A DNA stretch of 64,000 bases from Tyzzerella sp. Lineage in GTDB: Bacteria > Bacillota > Clostridia > Lachnospirales > Anaerotignaceae. Under the pieces are notes generated by a model. The model had not been told where the DNA came from. It saw nothing but the letters and a program-made list of their open reading frames with translations, and did no database searches. Both the position numbers and the translations under genes were made by a program. Positions within the stretch are counted from its first letter, which is position 1. Every line of letters starts with the position of its first letter. Below are positions 1 to 7,802 of the stretch, piece by piece. The stretch spans positions 1 through 64,000 of the forward strand of contig DXZA01000057.1 of the NCBI GenBank assembly GCA_019415525.1, in the 5' to 3' direction.

Positions 1-51
1 GCTGATGATACTTGGTGGGAAGCCGCCTGGGAAAGTAAGTGGTCGCCGGGA
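1..51 (+). rRNA. rrf: 5S ribosomal RNA, 3' end only
   Basis: The first ~50 bases match the 3' part of a clostridial 5S rRNA: GCTGATGATACT, then a short GC-rich hairpin and GGTCGCCGGG, which would pair with the missing 5' end. The 5' part lies outside the window. The first tRNA starts about eight bases later, so this is the end of an rRNA operon with trailing tRNAs. The exact 3' end is approximate. Confidence 0.75.
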
Positions 52-58
52 TTAATAT

Positions 59-133
59 CGGGGTGTGGCTCAGCTTGGCTAGAGCGCCTGATTTGGGATC
101 AGGAGGTCGCAGGTTCGAATCCTGTCACCCCGA
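59..133 (+). tRNA. tRNA-Pro (TGG)
   Basis: A full cloverleaf is visible. The acceptor arms CGGGGTG and CACCCCG pair, the T arm carries GGTTCGAATCC, and the anticodon loop TTTGGGA gives TGG. The discriminator is A and CCA is not encoded. A second identical copy lies at 728-802. Confidence 0.97.
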
Positions 134-165
134 CTTCTTAAAAGTTATACAAGCTTTTAACTTAT

Positions 166-240
<75 letters not shown>

Positions 241-249
241 CTTGTTTAT

Positions 250-322
250 GGGTCATTAGCTCAGTTGGTAGAGCACTGGACTTTTAATCCAGGTGTCCCG
301 GGTTCGAGCCCCGGATGACTCA
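250..322 (+). tRNA. tRNA-Lys (TTT)
   Basis: Acceptor GGGTCAT pairs with ATGACTC, with one G-U pair. The anticodon loop CTTTTAA gives TTT. The discriminator is A and no CCA is encoded. Confidence 0.97.
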
Positions 323-337
323 CTTTTAATTTAATAT

Positions 338-421
338 GCAGTCGTGGCGGAATTGGCATACGCGCTAGACTAAGGATCTAGTCCGGGTTTCTGGGTAGGG
401 GTTCAAGTCCCCTCGACTGCA
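338..421 (+). tRNA. tRNA-Leu (AAG)
   Basis: An 84-nt class II tRNA with a long variable arm. Acceptor GCAGTCG pairs with CGACTGC. The anticodon stem CTAGA/TCTAG encloses the loop CTAAGGA, so the anticodon reads AAG. An A at position 34 is normally deaminated to inosine. Identical copy at 835-918. CCA is not encoded. Confidence 0.95.
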
Positions 422-429
422 TCATTTAT

Positions 430-501
430 GCGCGAATGGCTCAGTGGTAGAGCATCGCCTTGCCAAGGCGAGGGCCGCGGGTTCGAATCCCGTTTCGCGC
501 T
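430..501 (+). tRNA. tRNA-Gly (GCC)
   Basis: Acceptor GCGCGAA pairs with TTCGCGC, and the anticodon loop TTGCCAA gives GCC. The discriminator is T and no CCA is encoded. Confidence 0.96.
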
Positions 502-537
502 TTTTGCTTAATTAAATCCTGTATATTTACCATATAT

Positions 538-609
538 TGGGCTGTCGCCAAGCGGTAAGGCACAGGACTTTGACTCCTGCATTCGTTGGTTCGAATCCAA
601 TCAGCCCAG
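538..609 (+). tRNA. tRNA-Gln (TTG)
   Basis: Acceptor TGGGCTG pairs with CAGCCCA, and the anticodon loop CTTTGAC gives TTG. The discriminator is G and no CCA is encoded. Confidence 0.96.
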
Positions 610-637
610 GTTTCTTTTTAATTTAATTAAGTATTAA

Positions 638-709
638 TGGGGTATCGCCAAGCGGTAAGGCAACGGATTCTGATTCCGTCATTCGCAGGTTCAAATCCTG
701 CTACCCTAG
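638..709 (+). tRNA. tRNA-Gln (CTG)
   Basis: Acceptor TGGGGTA pairs with TACCCTA, and the anticodon loop TTCTGAT gives CTG. Identical copy at 967-1038. No CCA is encoded. A spurious 64-codon reading frame crosses this gene. Confidence 0.95.
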
Positions 710-727
710 TTTTTTTAAAGTTGTTGC

Positions 728-802
728 CGGGGTGTGGCTCAGCTTGGCTAGAGCGCCTGATTTGGGATCAGGAGGTCGCAGGTTCGAATCCTGTCACCCC
801 GA
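728..802 (+). tRNA. tRNA-Pro (TGG), second copy
   Basis: Base-for-base repeat of the tRNA at 59-133 (acceptor CGGGGTG/CACCCCG, anticodon TGG). The flanking spacers differ, so the gene itself rather than a larger block is what is conserved. Confidence 0.97.
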
Positions 803-834
803 TTTCAATCAACTTTAATTTTTTAACTTAATAT

Positions 835-918
835 GCAGTCGTGGCGGAATTGGCATACGCGCTAGACTAAGGATCTAGTCCGGGTTTCTGGGTAGGGGTT
901 CAAGTCCCCTCGACTGCA
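835..918 (+). tRNA. tRNA-Leu (AAG), second copy
   Basis: Identical to 338-421, including the long variable arm and the AAG anticodon. The four bases before the acceptor (ATAT) also match the first copy. Confidence 0.95.
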
Positions 919-966
919 CTTTGCAAACTATGTTTTTTAAATATAGTTTTTTTATTTATATTGTAA

Positions 967-1038
967 TGGGGTATCGCCAAGCGGTAAGGCAACGGATTCT
1001 GATTCCGTCATTCGCAGGTTCAAATCCTGCTACCCTAG
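967..1038 (+). tRNA. tRNA-Gln (CTG), second copy
   Basis: Identical to 638-709. It is the last gene of the tRNA array and is followed within ten bases by a terminator hairpin. A long reading frame starting at 921 runs through it, but that frame belongs to the reductase gene beginning at 1107. Confidence 0.95.
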
Positions 1039-1044
1039 TTTTAT

Positions 1045-1076
1045 ACCACAAGGTTTATATTGCCTTGTGGTTTTTT
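1045..1076 (+). terminator. Intrinsic terminator of the rRNA/tRNA array
   Basis: The inverted repeat ACCACAAGG / CCTTGTGGT with a nine-base loop is followed by a run of Ts. It closes the tRNA array before the reductase gene. Confidence 0.9.
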
Positions 1077-1106
1077 ATTTTGTATAGTATTTATGGAGGT
1101 GATTTT

Positions 1107-1613
1107 TTGTTAATTACTGATTTAACTATGAATAAAGAGTATTTTACAGAAAAAAATATTAAATATGTTGATTTAAATTCTAAAAAAATAGGTAACTGTA
1201 AAGGTTGCTTTTGTTGTTGGACTAAAACACCTGGCAAATGTGTTATTCGTGATGATGCTACTAAAATATATACTGATATTGCCAAAACTGATTTTATAAT
1301 TTATGTTTCTAAAGTTGTTTTTGGTTGCTATGATACACCAGTAAAAAATCTTATGGAAAGGTCTTTACCTGTTCAAAAGGCTTTTATAAGAATACATGAA
1401 GGAGAAACTCATCATTTTCAACGTGATGTTGCTCTTAAAAAAGCTTTTATAATAGCTTATGGTGCAGAAACTGATTTAGAAAAAGAAACATTTAAAAAAC
1501 TTGTTGAAAGAAATTCTAAAAATATGAGTTTTACAAGCTATGATATAATATTTACTAATGAAAAAGAAGTTGAAAATATAGCTAAAAAGGTGGTGGAACA
1601 ATGGAAAAAATAA
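1107..1613 (+). CDS. Flavodoxin-fold NAD(P)H/FMN-dependent reductase, short N-terminus
   Basis: A 168-residue protein of the NADPH-dependent FMN reductase / flavodoxin family. The Cys-rich segment GNCKGCFCCWTKTPGKCVI followed by RDD is typical of this family, as is the later aromatic flavin-site region. The start is TTG at 1107, seven bases after GGAGG (1095-1099). An in-frame extension upstream would read through a tRNA and is not real. The usual first strand with the GSPR phosphate loop is absent, which fits a short family subtype. The next gene overlaps its 3' end by 13 bases, so the two are translated together. Substrate unknown; a redox role in the cytoplasm is inferred. Confidence 0.8.
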   Translation: MLITDLTMNKEYFTEKNIKYVDLNSKKIGNCKGCFCCWTKTPGKCVIRDDATKIYTDIAKTDFIIYVSKVVFGCYDTPVKNLMERSLPVQKAFIRIHEGETHHFQRDVALKKAFIIAYGAETDLEKETFKKLVERNSKNMSFTSYDIIFTNEKEVENIAKKVVEQWKK

Positions 1614-2206
1614 TGATTGTAAACGGTAGTCCTAGATATAATATTTCAAATTCAAAAAAATTATCTGAATTATTTAAAAAATTTAATACTAAATTTGGAA
1701 TAACTGAATTTGTATGTAATAAAGATAATGATAAAATATGTGAAAATATAGAAAATGTAAACCATATTTTATTTATATTTCCTTTATACACTGATGGTGT
1801 TCCAGCTATACTTTTAAACCTTCTTAAAGATATTAAAAAATTTAATAATAAAAATAAGCCTAAAGTACATGTTATTATAAATTGTGGTTTTTTTGAACCT
1901 TTTCAGAATGATACTGCTGTTCAAATAGTAAAAATATTTTCTGAACAATGTGGTTTTGAATTTGGAAGTGTTCTTCGTATCGGAAGTGGTGAGGCTATAC
2001 TTTCTACACCTTTTAAATATATGGTATATATGAAATTAAAGTCTTTCTCAAAATCTATATTAAATAATAAAAAAGTAAATTTAAAAGTTACTATGCCTAT
2101 TACAAAATCTATGTTCTTAAAAGCTTCAACAACTTATTGGATTAATAAAGGTAAAAAATTTAATAATACTTATGAAGATATGAATACAATGAATATAGAA
2201 AAATAA
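1601..2206 (+). CDS. NAD(P)H-dependent oxidoreductase, flavodoxin-like fold
   Basis: A 201-residue protein that begins with a classical FMN phosphate-binding loop (MIVNGSPRYN). It continues with ILFIFPLYTDGVPAI, the second flavin-contact segment of NADPH-dependent FMN reductases. It starts inside the end of the preceding reductase gene. It lacks the Cys-rich segment of its neighbour, while the neighbour lacks this protein's phosphate loop. Such adjacent pairs may act together, but that is inference. Electron donor and substrate are unknown. Confidence 0.8.
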   Translation: MEKIMIVNGSPRYNISNSKKLSELFKKFNTKFGITEFVCNKDNDKICENIENVNHILFIFPLYTDGVPAILLNLLKDIKKFNNKNKPKVHVIINCGFFEPFQNDTAVQIVKIFSEQCGFEFGSVLRIGSGEAILSTPFKYMVYMKLKSFSKSILNNKKVNLKVTMPITKSMFLKASTTYWINKGKKFNNTYEDMNTMNIEK

Positions 2207-2287
2207 TATAGTAAAATGCCTTTATACTATTAAAATAAAGTATTTTGTGATAAAATATTTTAAGTATACAGGAAGGAATGTGGTTTT

Positions 2288-2719
2288 GTGAAAAAGTGTA
2301 TGGATTCCAGAATTTTTACTGTTTTAAATTATAATATTAAAGATGTTTGGAATATTATAACATATTTTAAAGATTATAAATGGAGAAGAAATGTGTCTCA
2401 TGTTCAAACAATAAATAACTCAAATAGTTTTATTGAATATTATAAAAATGGTAATATTAATACTTTTAAAATATTAGAAAAAATAAATTATAGGTATTAT
2501 AAACTTAAAATAATTAATAAAAAGTTTGTGGGTATATGGGAATGTTTTTTGTATCCATTAAAAGAAAATCGTACTCAGGTTGTATTTTTTAAAACTATAT
2601 ATGTTAAAAATCCTATAAAAAGATTTTTTGCAAAACATTTATGGAATATACGTAAATTGCAGATAGAGTATATTGAAGATATAAAAAATACATTGGGAAA
2701 TAATAATTATAATGTATAA
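2288..2719 (+). CDS. SRPBCC-like hypothetical protein
   Basis: A 143-residue cytoplasmic protein with a GTG start 12 bases after AGGAAGG. The opening pattern (SRIFTVLNYNIKDVWNIITYF), a tryptophan-rich middle and a C-terminal helix resemble START/SRPBCC ligand-binding proteins such as polyketide cyclase-like families. No catalytic residues can be named. It overlaps the following transporter gene by eight bases, so it may be co-expressed with it. Function unknown; the fold assignment is tentative. Confidence 0.55.
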   Translation: MKKCMDSRIFTVLNYNIKDVWNIITYFKDYKWRRNVSHVQTINNSNSFIEYYKNGNINTFKILEKINYRYYKLKIINKKFVGIWECFLYPLKENRTQVVFFKTIYVKNPIKRFFAKHLWNIRKLQIEYIEDIKNTLGNNNYNV

Positions 2720-3263
2720 AGTTAAAAAATGTATGGAACTTATTATTTCTTTTGCCAAGATAGGTACTCTTGTTGTTGGTGGAGGATATTCCATGGTTCC
2801 TGTTATGCGTCATGAAGTTGTCAATTATAGAAAATGGATTGATGATAATTCAATGATAGAATGTATGGCTCTTGGACAATCTCTTCCCGGTGTTATAACA
2901 ATAAATACATCTGTGTTTATTGGATATCGTGTTTGTGGGATATGTGGAGCTTTATCTGCTGCTTTTGGTATTGTATTTCCTGCATTTCTTATAATAACAT
3001 TATTTGCAGCTGCTTTTGAAAAGCTGCAAAATATGGAAATTGTACAAAATATAATGGCAGGTGTTAGAGCTTCTGTTTTTGCTTTAATACTTGCTTCTGT
3101 ATTTAAGCTTTTTAAATCATCTGTTAAAGATATTTTTCAGATAATGTTATTTATATGTGTACTTTTATTTATGTTATTTTATGATTTATCACCTATAATT
3201 GCAATAATTATTTCAGGTGTTATTGGATATATAATATTTATAAAGAGGAGGGAGAAGTATTGA
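2712..3263 (+). CDS. Chromate-type transporter, subunit 1 (CHR family half)
   Basis: A 183-residue membrane protein with the CHR-family N-terminal signature: FAKIGTLVVGGGYSMVPVM, then the GQSLPGVITINT segment. It has about five hydrophobic helices. This is the half-length form of the chromate ion transporter family, which works as a pair with the next gene. The start at 2712 overlaps the preceding gene; the ATG at 2733 would give a more typical N-terminus. Family members export or take up oxyanions, but the real substrate here is unproven. Confidence 0.85.
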   Translation: MYKVKKCMELIISFAKIGTLVVGGGYSMVPVMRHEVVNYRKWIDDNSMIECMALGQSLPGVITINTSVFIGYRVCGICGALSAAFGIVFPAFLIITLFAAAFEKLQNMEIVQNIMAGVRASVFALILASVFKLFKSSVKDIFQIMLFICVLLFMLFYDLSPIIAIIISGVIGYIIFIKRREKY

Positions 3264-3823
3264 TAAAATCCCTTTTTCTCTTTTTTATTTTTATGAAAAT
3301 AGGTTTTTTCTGCTATGGTGGGGGATATGCTATGATGTCATTCCTTCAAGATTATGTTATAAAATATAATTGGATGACTGTAAGTGATTTTACAGAAATT
3401 GTTGCTATATCTCAGATAACACCAGGACCTATTGCTGTTAATTTAGCTACTTTTGTAGGATTTAAAAATACAGGTGTTATTGGTGCAATATTTGCTACAA
3501 TAGGAATAACTTTACCTTGTATAATAATGAGTGTTATTGTTTCAAAATTTTTTGTAAAATTTTCTGATACAAATGCTGTTAAAGGTATTATGTATGGTAT
3601 AAAACCAGCTTCAACAGGCCTTATTATGGCTTCTGCTATAAGTATAGGAATGAAAGAAATATTTTCGGCACAAGAATTTAATAGCTTTATTGAATATTTT
3701 GAAACATTTAAACCTATTTCATTTTTAATATTTGCAATATCATTTATATTACTTATGAAAACAAAAATAAATCCTATTTTTATAATATTTTTTTCTGGTA
3801 TTGTAGGTATTTTTATATTTTAG
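3260..3823 (+). CDS. Chromate-type transporter, subunit 2 (CHR family half)
   Basis: A 187-residue partner of the preceding gene with the same family signature: FMKIGFFCYGGGYAMMSFL and the later ISQITPGPIAVNLATF, which is the family's TPGP motif. It starts at TTG 3260, overlapping the TGA of subunit 1 by four bases, after GAGGAGGGAG. Tandem half-size CHR genes are the common arrangement in Firmicutes and are thought to form an antiparallel heterodimer in the membrane. Confidence 0.87.
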   Translation: MIKSLFLFFIFMKIGFFCYGGGYAMMSFLQDYVIKYNWMTVSDFTEIVAISQITPGPIAVNLATFVGFKNTGVIGAIFATIGITLPCIIMSVIVSKFFVKFSDTNAVKGIMYGIKPASTGLIMASAISIGMKEIFSAQEFNSFIEYFETFKPISFLIFAISFILLMKTKINPIFIIFFSGIVGIFIF

Positions 3824-3842
3824 TTTAAAGGAATGATTTTTA

Positions 3843-4754
3843 ATGCTTGATATAGCACTTTTGGGTACAGGCGGAATGATGCCTATGCCTTCTAGATTTC
3901 TTACTGCAATGATGGCAAGATTAAATGGAAGACTTATTCTTATAGATTGTGGTGAAGGAACTCAGGTAACATTAAAAAGTCTTGGTTGGGGTTTTAAATC
4001 TATTGATGCTATATGTTTTACACATTATCATGCAGACCATATTTCTGGTCTTCCTGGTATGCTTCTTACAATAGGTAATTCTGGAAGAACAGAACCTCTT
4101 AAGCTTATTGGTCCAACTGGTCTTAAAAAAATTGTAGAAGGAATTATGTGTATTGCGCCTGAAATACCTTTTCCTATTGAATATATTGAAATAGATAATT
4201 GTGGAAAAGAAATTGTTGTAAGTGATTTTCATATAAGTACAGTACAGGCTGACCATACAATAAAATGCATTGCTTATAGAATAGATATTAAAAGAAAAGG
4301 TCGTTTCGATGTGAAAAAAGCTAATGCTCTTAAAATTCCAAGAAATCTTTGGTCTGTTATTCAAAGAGATGGACAGCTTGAATTTGAAAATAAAATTATT
4401 ACAGCTGATATGGTTATGGGAGAGCCAAGAAAGGGTATTGCTGTATCATATTGTACAGATAGTAGACCATTACATTCTATTTCTAAATTTATAGAAAATT
4501 CAGACCTTTTTATATGTGAAGGAATGTATGGTGAAAATGAAAAAAAACAAAAAGCTATTGAAAATAAGCATATGCTTTTTTCAGAGGCTGCAAGACTTGC
4601 CTATGATGGTAATGTTAAGGAATTATGGCTTACTCATTTTAGTCCTTCTCTTTCAGAGCCAGAGCTTTTTATAGATAATGCAAAGAGTATTTTCGAAAAT
4701 ACTTATATTGGAGAAGATAGAAAGTGTAAAACTATTTATTTTCCGGAAGATTAA
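3843..4754 (+). CDS. rnz: Ribonuclease Z
   Basis: A 303-residue metallo-beta-lactamase fold endonuclease that trims the 3' ends of tRNA precursors. The zinc motif THYHADH is at residues 60-66 (H61, H63, D65, H66), and further metal ligands are visible in VQADHT and WLTHFSPS. Length and motif order match bacterial RNase Z. The start has AAAGGAATG upstream. In this genome the tRNAs carry no encoded CCA, so 3' processing by RNase Z followed by CCA addition is the expected route. Confidence 0.93.
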   Translation: MLDIALLGTGGMMPMPSRFLTAMMARLNGRLILIDCGEGTQVTLKSLGWGFKSIDAICFTHYHADHISGLPGMLLTIGNSGRTEPLKLIGPTGLKKIVEGIMCIAPEIPFPIEYIEIDNCGKEIVVSDFHISTVQADHTIKCIAYRIDIKRKGRFDVKKANALKIPRNLWSVIQRDGQLEFENKIITADMVMGEPRKGIAVSYCTDSRPLHSISKFIENSDLFICEGMYGENEKKQKAIENKHMLFSEAARLAYDGNVKELWLTHFSPSLSEPELFIDNAKSIFENTYIGEDRKCKTIYFPED

Positions 4755-4821
4755 CAGACTGAAACTTATATTTTATCGTATTATTAAATGAGTTTATATT
4801 AAGGCTCAAAAAGGGGTAGCT

Positions 4822-5373
4822 ATGTTGAAAAAAACTGATGATTATGAATTGGTAAAAATGTCAATAGACGGGAACAATGATGCATTTGCTGAATTGCTTT
4901 CAAGATATAAAAATCTTGTATATTCGGTTGTTCTAAGAATGGTAAATGATGCTGAGGAGGCTAATGACCTTGCACAGGAAATATTTATAAAAGTATATAA
5001 AAATCTTGATAAATATCAGCCTGAGTTTAAGTTTTCAACATGGATTATAAGAATAAGTACAAATCATGTAATTGATTATCGTAGAAAGAAAAAACATGAA
5101 ACAGTAAGTATAGATGATATGACATATGATTTGCCTGAAAAAGATACTCCTGAAAGTAAATATCTAAAAAAAGAAGAAAAGATTACTGTTGAAAAAGCAA
5201 TAAATTCTTTACCAGATATGTATAAGATACCTATTGTTCTTTTTCATAAGCAAGGTTTATCTTATCAAGAAATTGCAGATATAACCAAAGAACCTTTATC
5301 TAAGGTTAAAAATAGGATTTTCAGAGGCAGAAAAATGCTTAAGGATATTTTAATGGAAATTGAAGGCAGGTGA
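4822..5373 (+). CDS. ECF-type RNA polymerase sigma factor
   Basis: A 183-residue sigma-70 family protein. Region 2 lies at about residues 7-80 (AFAELLSRYKNLVYSVVLRM, DLAQEIFIKVYKNL, FSTWIIRIS). Region 4 follows at about 118-180 (INSLPDMYKIPIVLFHKQGLS and the HTH YQEIADITKEPLSKVKNRIF). Regions 1 and 3 are missing, as in extracytoplasmic-function sigma factors. The downstream gene is its zinc-finger anti-sigma factor, nearly overlapping it. The regulon is unknown and no convincing autoregulated promoter was seen. Confidence 0.92.
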   Translation: MLKKTDDYELVKMSIDGNNDAFAELLSRYKNLVYSVVLRMVNDAEEANDLAQEIFIKVYKNLDKYQPEFKFSTWIIRISTNHVIDYRRKKKHETVSIDDMTYDLPEKDTPESKYLKKEEKITVEKAINSLPDMYKIPIVLFHKQGLSYQEIADITKEPLSKVKNRIFRGRKMLKDILMEIEGR

Positions 5374-5378
5374 CAAAT

Positions 5379-5945
5379 ATGAAATGTAGCGAAGCAGAAG
5401 AGCTTATGATGAAATATATGGATAATGAATTATCTGAAAAAGATGCAAAATTATTAAATGAACATCTTTTAATATGTAATGAATGTAAAGAAAGTTTTTA
5501 TATTTATGATTCACTTATAGGTGATATAATGCTTATGCCAGACTTTGAAGCACCTGCTGATTTTGAAGCAAATGTTATGGCAGAAATCAGAAAAATTTCT
5601 GAAGATGAATATAAAATTACTTATTCAATAAAAAATAAAATATACGGTATTATATGGGGCAGTTTTTCTATTTTATTTGGTACAGGTACTATGCTTGTAC
5701 TTTACAGAGAGCCAATAATGACATCCCTTTTAAACAACCCTTATATAGGAGATGAAGTTGCAAGGCTTATACCTGTTTCTGCAACAATTACAGAGCAGGG
5801 TGAAATTATAAAAGGTGCAGCTGATACGGCTTTTAATATTTTAAATAATACAGTTGCAAATTCTATAGGAATTATATTTGCCGTCCTTACAGTAATATGT
5901 GCTGCACAGTTTATTATTTTGAGAAGCAAAAAGCGTACTAAATAA
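5379..5945 (+). CDS. Membrane anti-sigma factor with zinc-binding N-terminus
   Basis: A 188-residue protein with Cys3 and the His29-x3-Cys33-x2-Cys36 (HLLICNEC) zinc motif of ZAS-type anti-sigma factors, then two hydrophobic segments at about 86-106 and 162-182. It should hold the ECF sigma factor at the membrane until a signal releases it. I start it at ATG 5379 because AGGCAGGTG at 5364-5372 is the ribosome binding site; a GTG at 5370 would lie inside that site. It follows the sigma gene by only five bases. Confidence 0.88.
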   Translation: MKCSEAEELMMKYMDNELSEKDAKLLNEHLLICNECKESFYIYDSLIGDIMLMPDFEAPADFEANVMAEIRKISEDEYKITYSIKNKIYGIIWGSFSILFGTGTMLVLYREPIMTSLLNNPYIGDEVARLIPVSATITEQGEIIKGAADTAFNILNNTVANSIGIIFAVLTVICAAQFIILRSKKRTK

Positions 5946-5957
5946 GGCTGATGATAC

Positions 5958-6707
5958 ATGAATGATGATAATAAACTGAAATCCATTAATAGAATACTAA
6001 TATATGGTGCACTTGTTGCAGGAATACTTTTTTTAAGACTTATTGCAGATTATCCAACTGATATTATAGATTTTAGTACAGGAATAGTTATTATATTTGA
6101 AAAAATAATGATAGCTCTTGGACTTCAAAATTTTATAATAATTATGAGTAGAATTCCACTTATAGCATTAGTTTTTGCTTCAGGAATTTTTAAAATTGTA
6201 ATAGGTCTTATTTTGCTGTTTATTTTTAAAAGTACAGCAGAACAAGGTACTATGATAATTATAAAAAAGCCAATAAAAGTAATAGCTATTGGTAATATAG
6301 TTTACATATTAGAGCTTATACTATTTTTTATTTTTACATTATCTGTGATAGGTCTTCCTATAGCTGTTATAATAGGTATACTTGGTTATATAACATCATT
6401 TCTTGGTTGTATACCACTGGCAATGTTTTTTGGATATAATATATGTCAGATATTAAATGTGTCAGGTTATACATATATGTATTATATGATAGGAAGTTTT
6501 TTTATGGTTCTTTGTCAAAGTGTTTATGCAATTGGTGTTGCTTTTTCTATGTATGTATTTCCAGTACTGTCAATAGGTATTTTTATAATATTATTACTTA
6601 ATAGATTTGTTTTTAAAATGTCATATAAAATAGAGTTTAACACTAAACGAGAAAAAGAACCCTTTGACAGAAAAAAAATAAAGGATATAATAACAAAAGG
6701 ATTGTAG
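5958..6707 (+). CDS. Conserved polytopic membrane protein
   Basis: A 249-residue protein with about six hydrophobic helices and a basic, charged C-terminus (KREKEPFDRKKIKD). No enzymatic motif or known transporter signature is visible. It starts 12 bases after the anti-sigma gene, with a poor ribosome binding site that suggests translational coupling, and sits 26 bases before tsaD. It may belong to the sigma/anti-sigma operon, but its function is unknown. Confidence 0.7.
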   Translation: MNDDNKLKSINRILIYGALVAGILFLRLIADYPTDIIDFSTGIVIIFEKIMIALGLQNFIIIMSRIPLIALVFASGIFKIVIGLILLFIFKSTAEQGTMIIIKKPIKVIAIGNIVYILELILFFIFTLSVIGLPIAVIIGILGYITSFLGCIPLAMFFGYNICQILNVSGYTYMYYMIGSFFMVLCQSVYAIGVAFSMYVFPVLSIGIFIILLLNRFVFKMSYKIEFNTKREKEPFDRKKIKDIITKGL

Positions 6708-6733
6708 TTTGTATTTGTACTTGGGAGGATAAA

Positions 6734-7765
6734 ATGACTAAGGATAAAGATGATATATTAATACTTGCAATAGAAAGCTCATGTGATGAAACAGCAGCGG
6801 CAGTTGTTAAAAACGGTAGAGATGTTCTTTCAAATATAATTTCATCACAGATTGATTTACATAAGCTTTATGGTGGTGTTGTACCGGAGATAGCTTCAAG
6901 AAAGCATGTTGAAAATATTGATGCTGTAATAAAAGAAGCACTTAAAGAGTCTAATACAACATTTGATGATATTGATGCTATAGCTGTTACATATGGTCCA
7001 GGACTTGTTGGAGCGTTACTTGTTGGACTTGCAGAAGCAAAAGCTCTTGCATATGCTCTTAAAAAGCCTCTTGTTGGTGTTCATCATATAGAAGGTCATA
7101 TATCAGCTAATTATATTCAAAATAAAGATTTTGAACCACCATATGTTGCTCTTGTTGTTTCAGGTGGACATTCTCATCTTGTTTATGTAGAAGACTATGG
7201 AAAATATGAGATTATGGGTCATACAAGAGATGATGCAGCAGGAGAAGCATATGATAAAGTTGCACGAGTAATAGGAATGGGTTATCCAGGAGGCCCTAAA
7301 ATAGATAAGGCTGCAAAACTTGGAAATCCAAATGCAATACAGTTCCCTAGAGTATTTCTTGAAGAAGATAGCTATGATTTTAGTTTTAGTGGTCTTAAAT
7401 CAGCAGTTTTAAATTATGTTAATAAAGAGAAAATGATGGGAAATGAAATAGTTCCTGAAGATGTAGCAGCTTGTTTTCAAAAATCTGTTGTTGAAGTACT
7501 TGTTGCAAAAACAATAAAGGCTGCAAAAGAAAAGGGTGTTGATAAAGTTGCTATGGCTGGAGGAGTTGCCTCAAATACAGCTTTAAGAGAGGCTCTTACA
7601 AAGGCTTGTGAAGAAAATAATATTTATCTTTCAATACCTTCACCAATACTTTGTACAGATAATGCGGCTATGATAGGTTCAGCAGCATATTATGAATATA
7701 TAAACGGAATAAGAGATGGTCTTGACCTTAATGCAGTTCCAGGGCTTAAACTTGGTCAAAGATAA
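6734..7765 (+). CDS. tsaD: tRNA N6-adenosine threonylcarbamoyltransferase TsaD
   Basis: A 343-residue Kae1/Gcp-family ASKHA-fold enzyme. It transfers threonylcarbamoyl to A37 of ANN-decoding tRNAs together with TsaB and TsaE. The N-terminal AIESSCDETAAAVV, the metal-binding HHIEGH (about 117-122), VSGGHSHL and the C-terminal CTDNAAMIG are all present. Length is normal. The start has GGGAGG upstream. The partner genes tsaB and tsaE are not in this window. Confidence 0.96.
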   Translation: MTKDKDDILILAIESSCDETAAAVVKNGRDVLSNIISSQIDLHKLYGGVVPEIASRKHVENIDAVIKEALKESNTTFDDIDAIAVTYGPGLVGALLVGLAEAKALAYALKKPLVGVHHIEGHISANYIQNKDFEPPYVALVVSGGHSHLVYVEDYGKYEIMGHTRDDAAGEAYDKVARVIGMGYPGGPKIDKAAKLGNPNAIQFPRVFLEEDSYDFSFSGLKSAVLNYVNKEKMMGNEIVPEDVAACFQKSVVEVLVAKTIKAAKEKGVDKVAMAGGVASNTALREALTKACEENNIYLSIPSPILCTDNAAMIGSAAYYEYINGIRDGLDLNAVPGLKLGQR

Positions 7766-7769
7766 ATTA

Positions 7770-7801
7770 AAAGAGTATCAACAAAGTTGATACTCTTTTT
7801 T
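7770..7801. terminator. Bidirectional intrinsic terminator (tsaD / SDR gene)
   Basis: The perfect 12-bp stem AAGAGTATCAAC / GTTGATACTCTT with an AAA loop has Ts on the right and As on the left. It can end transcription from both converging genes. Confidence 0.93.
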
Positions 7802-7802
7802 A

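Noticed and set aside
637..831. A 64-codon frame across tRNA-Gln and tRNA-Pro, and the 5' extension of the reductase frame from 921
   Set aside because: Both are translations of tRNA genes. The repeated MGYRQAVRQ peptide is just the duplicated tRNA-Gln read in frame. The true reductase start is TTG 1107.
4760..4780. TGAAAC ... CGTA before the sigma factor gene, resembling an ECF autoregulated promoter
   Set aside because: The spacer is only 11 bases; SigW-type promoters need about 16. The match is probably chance.
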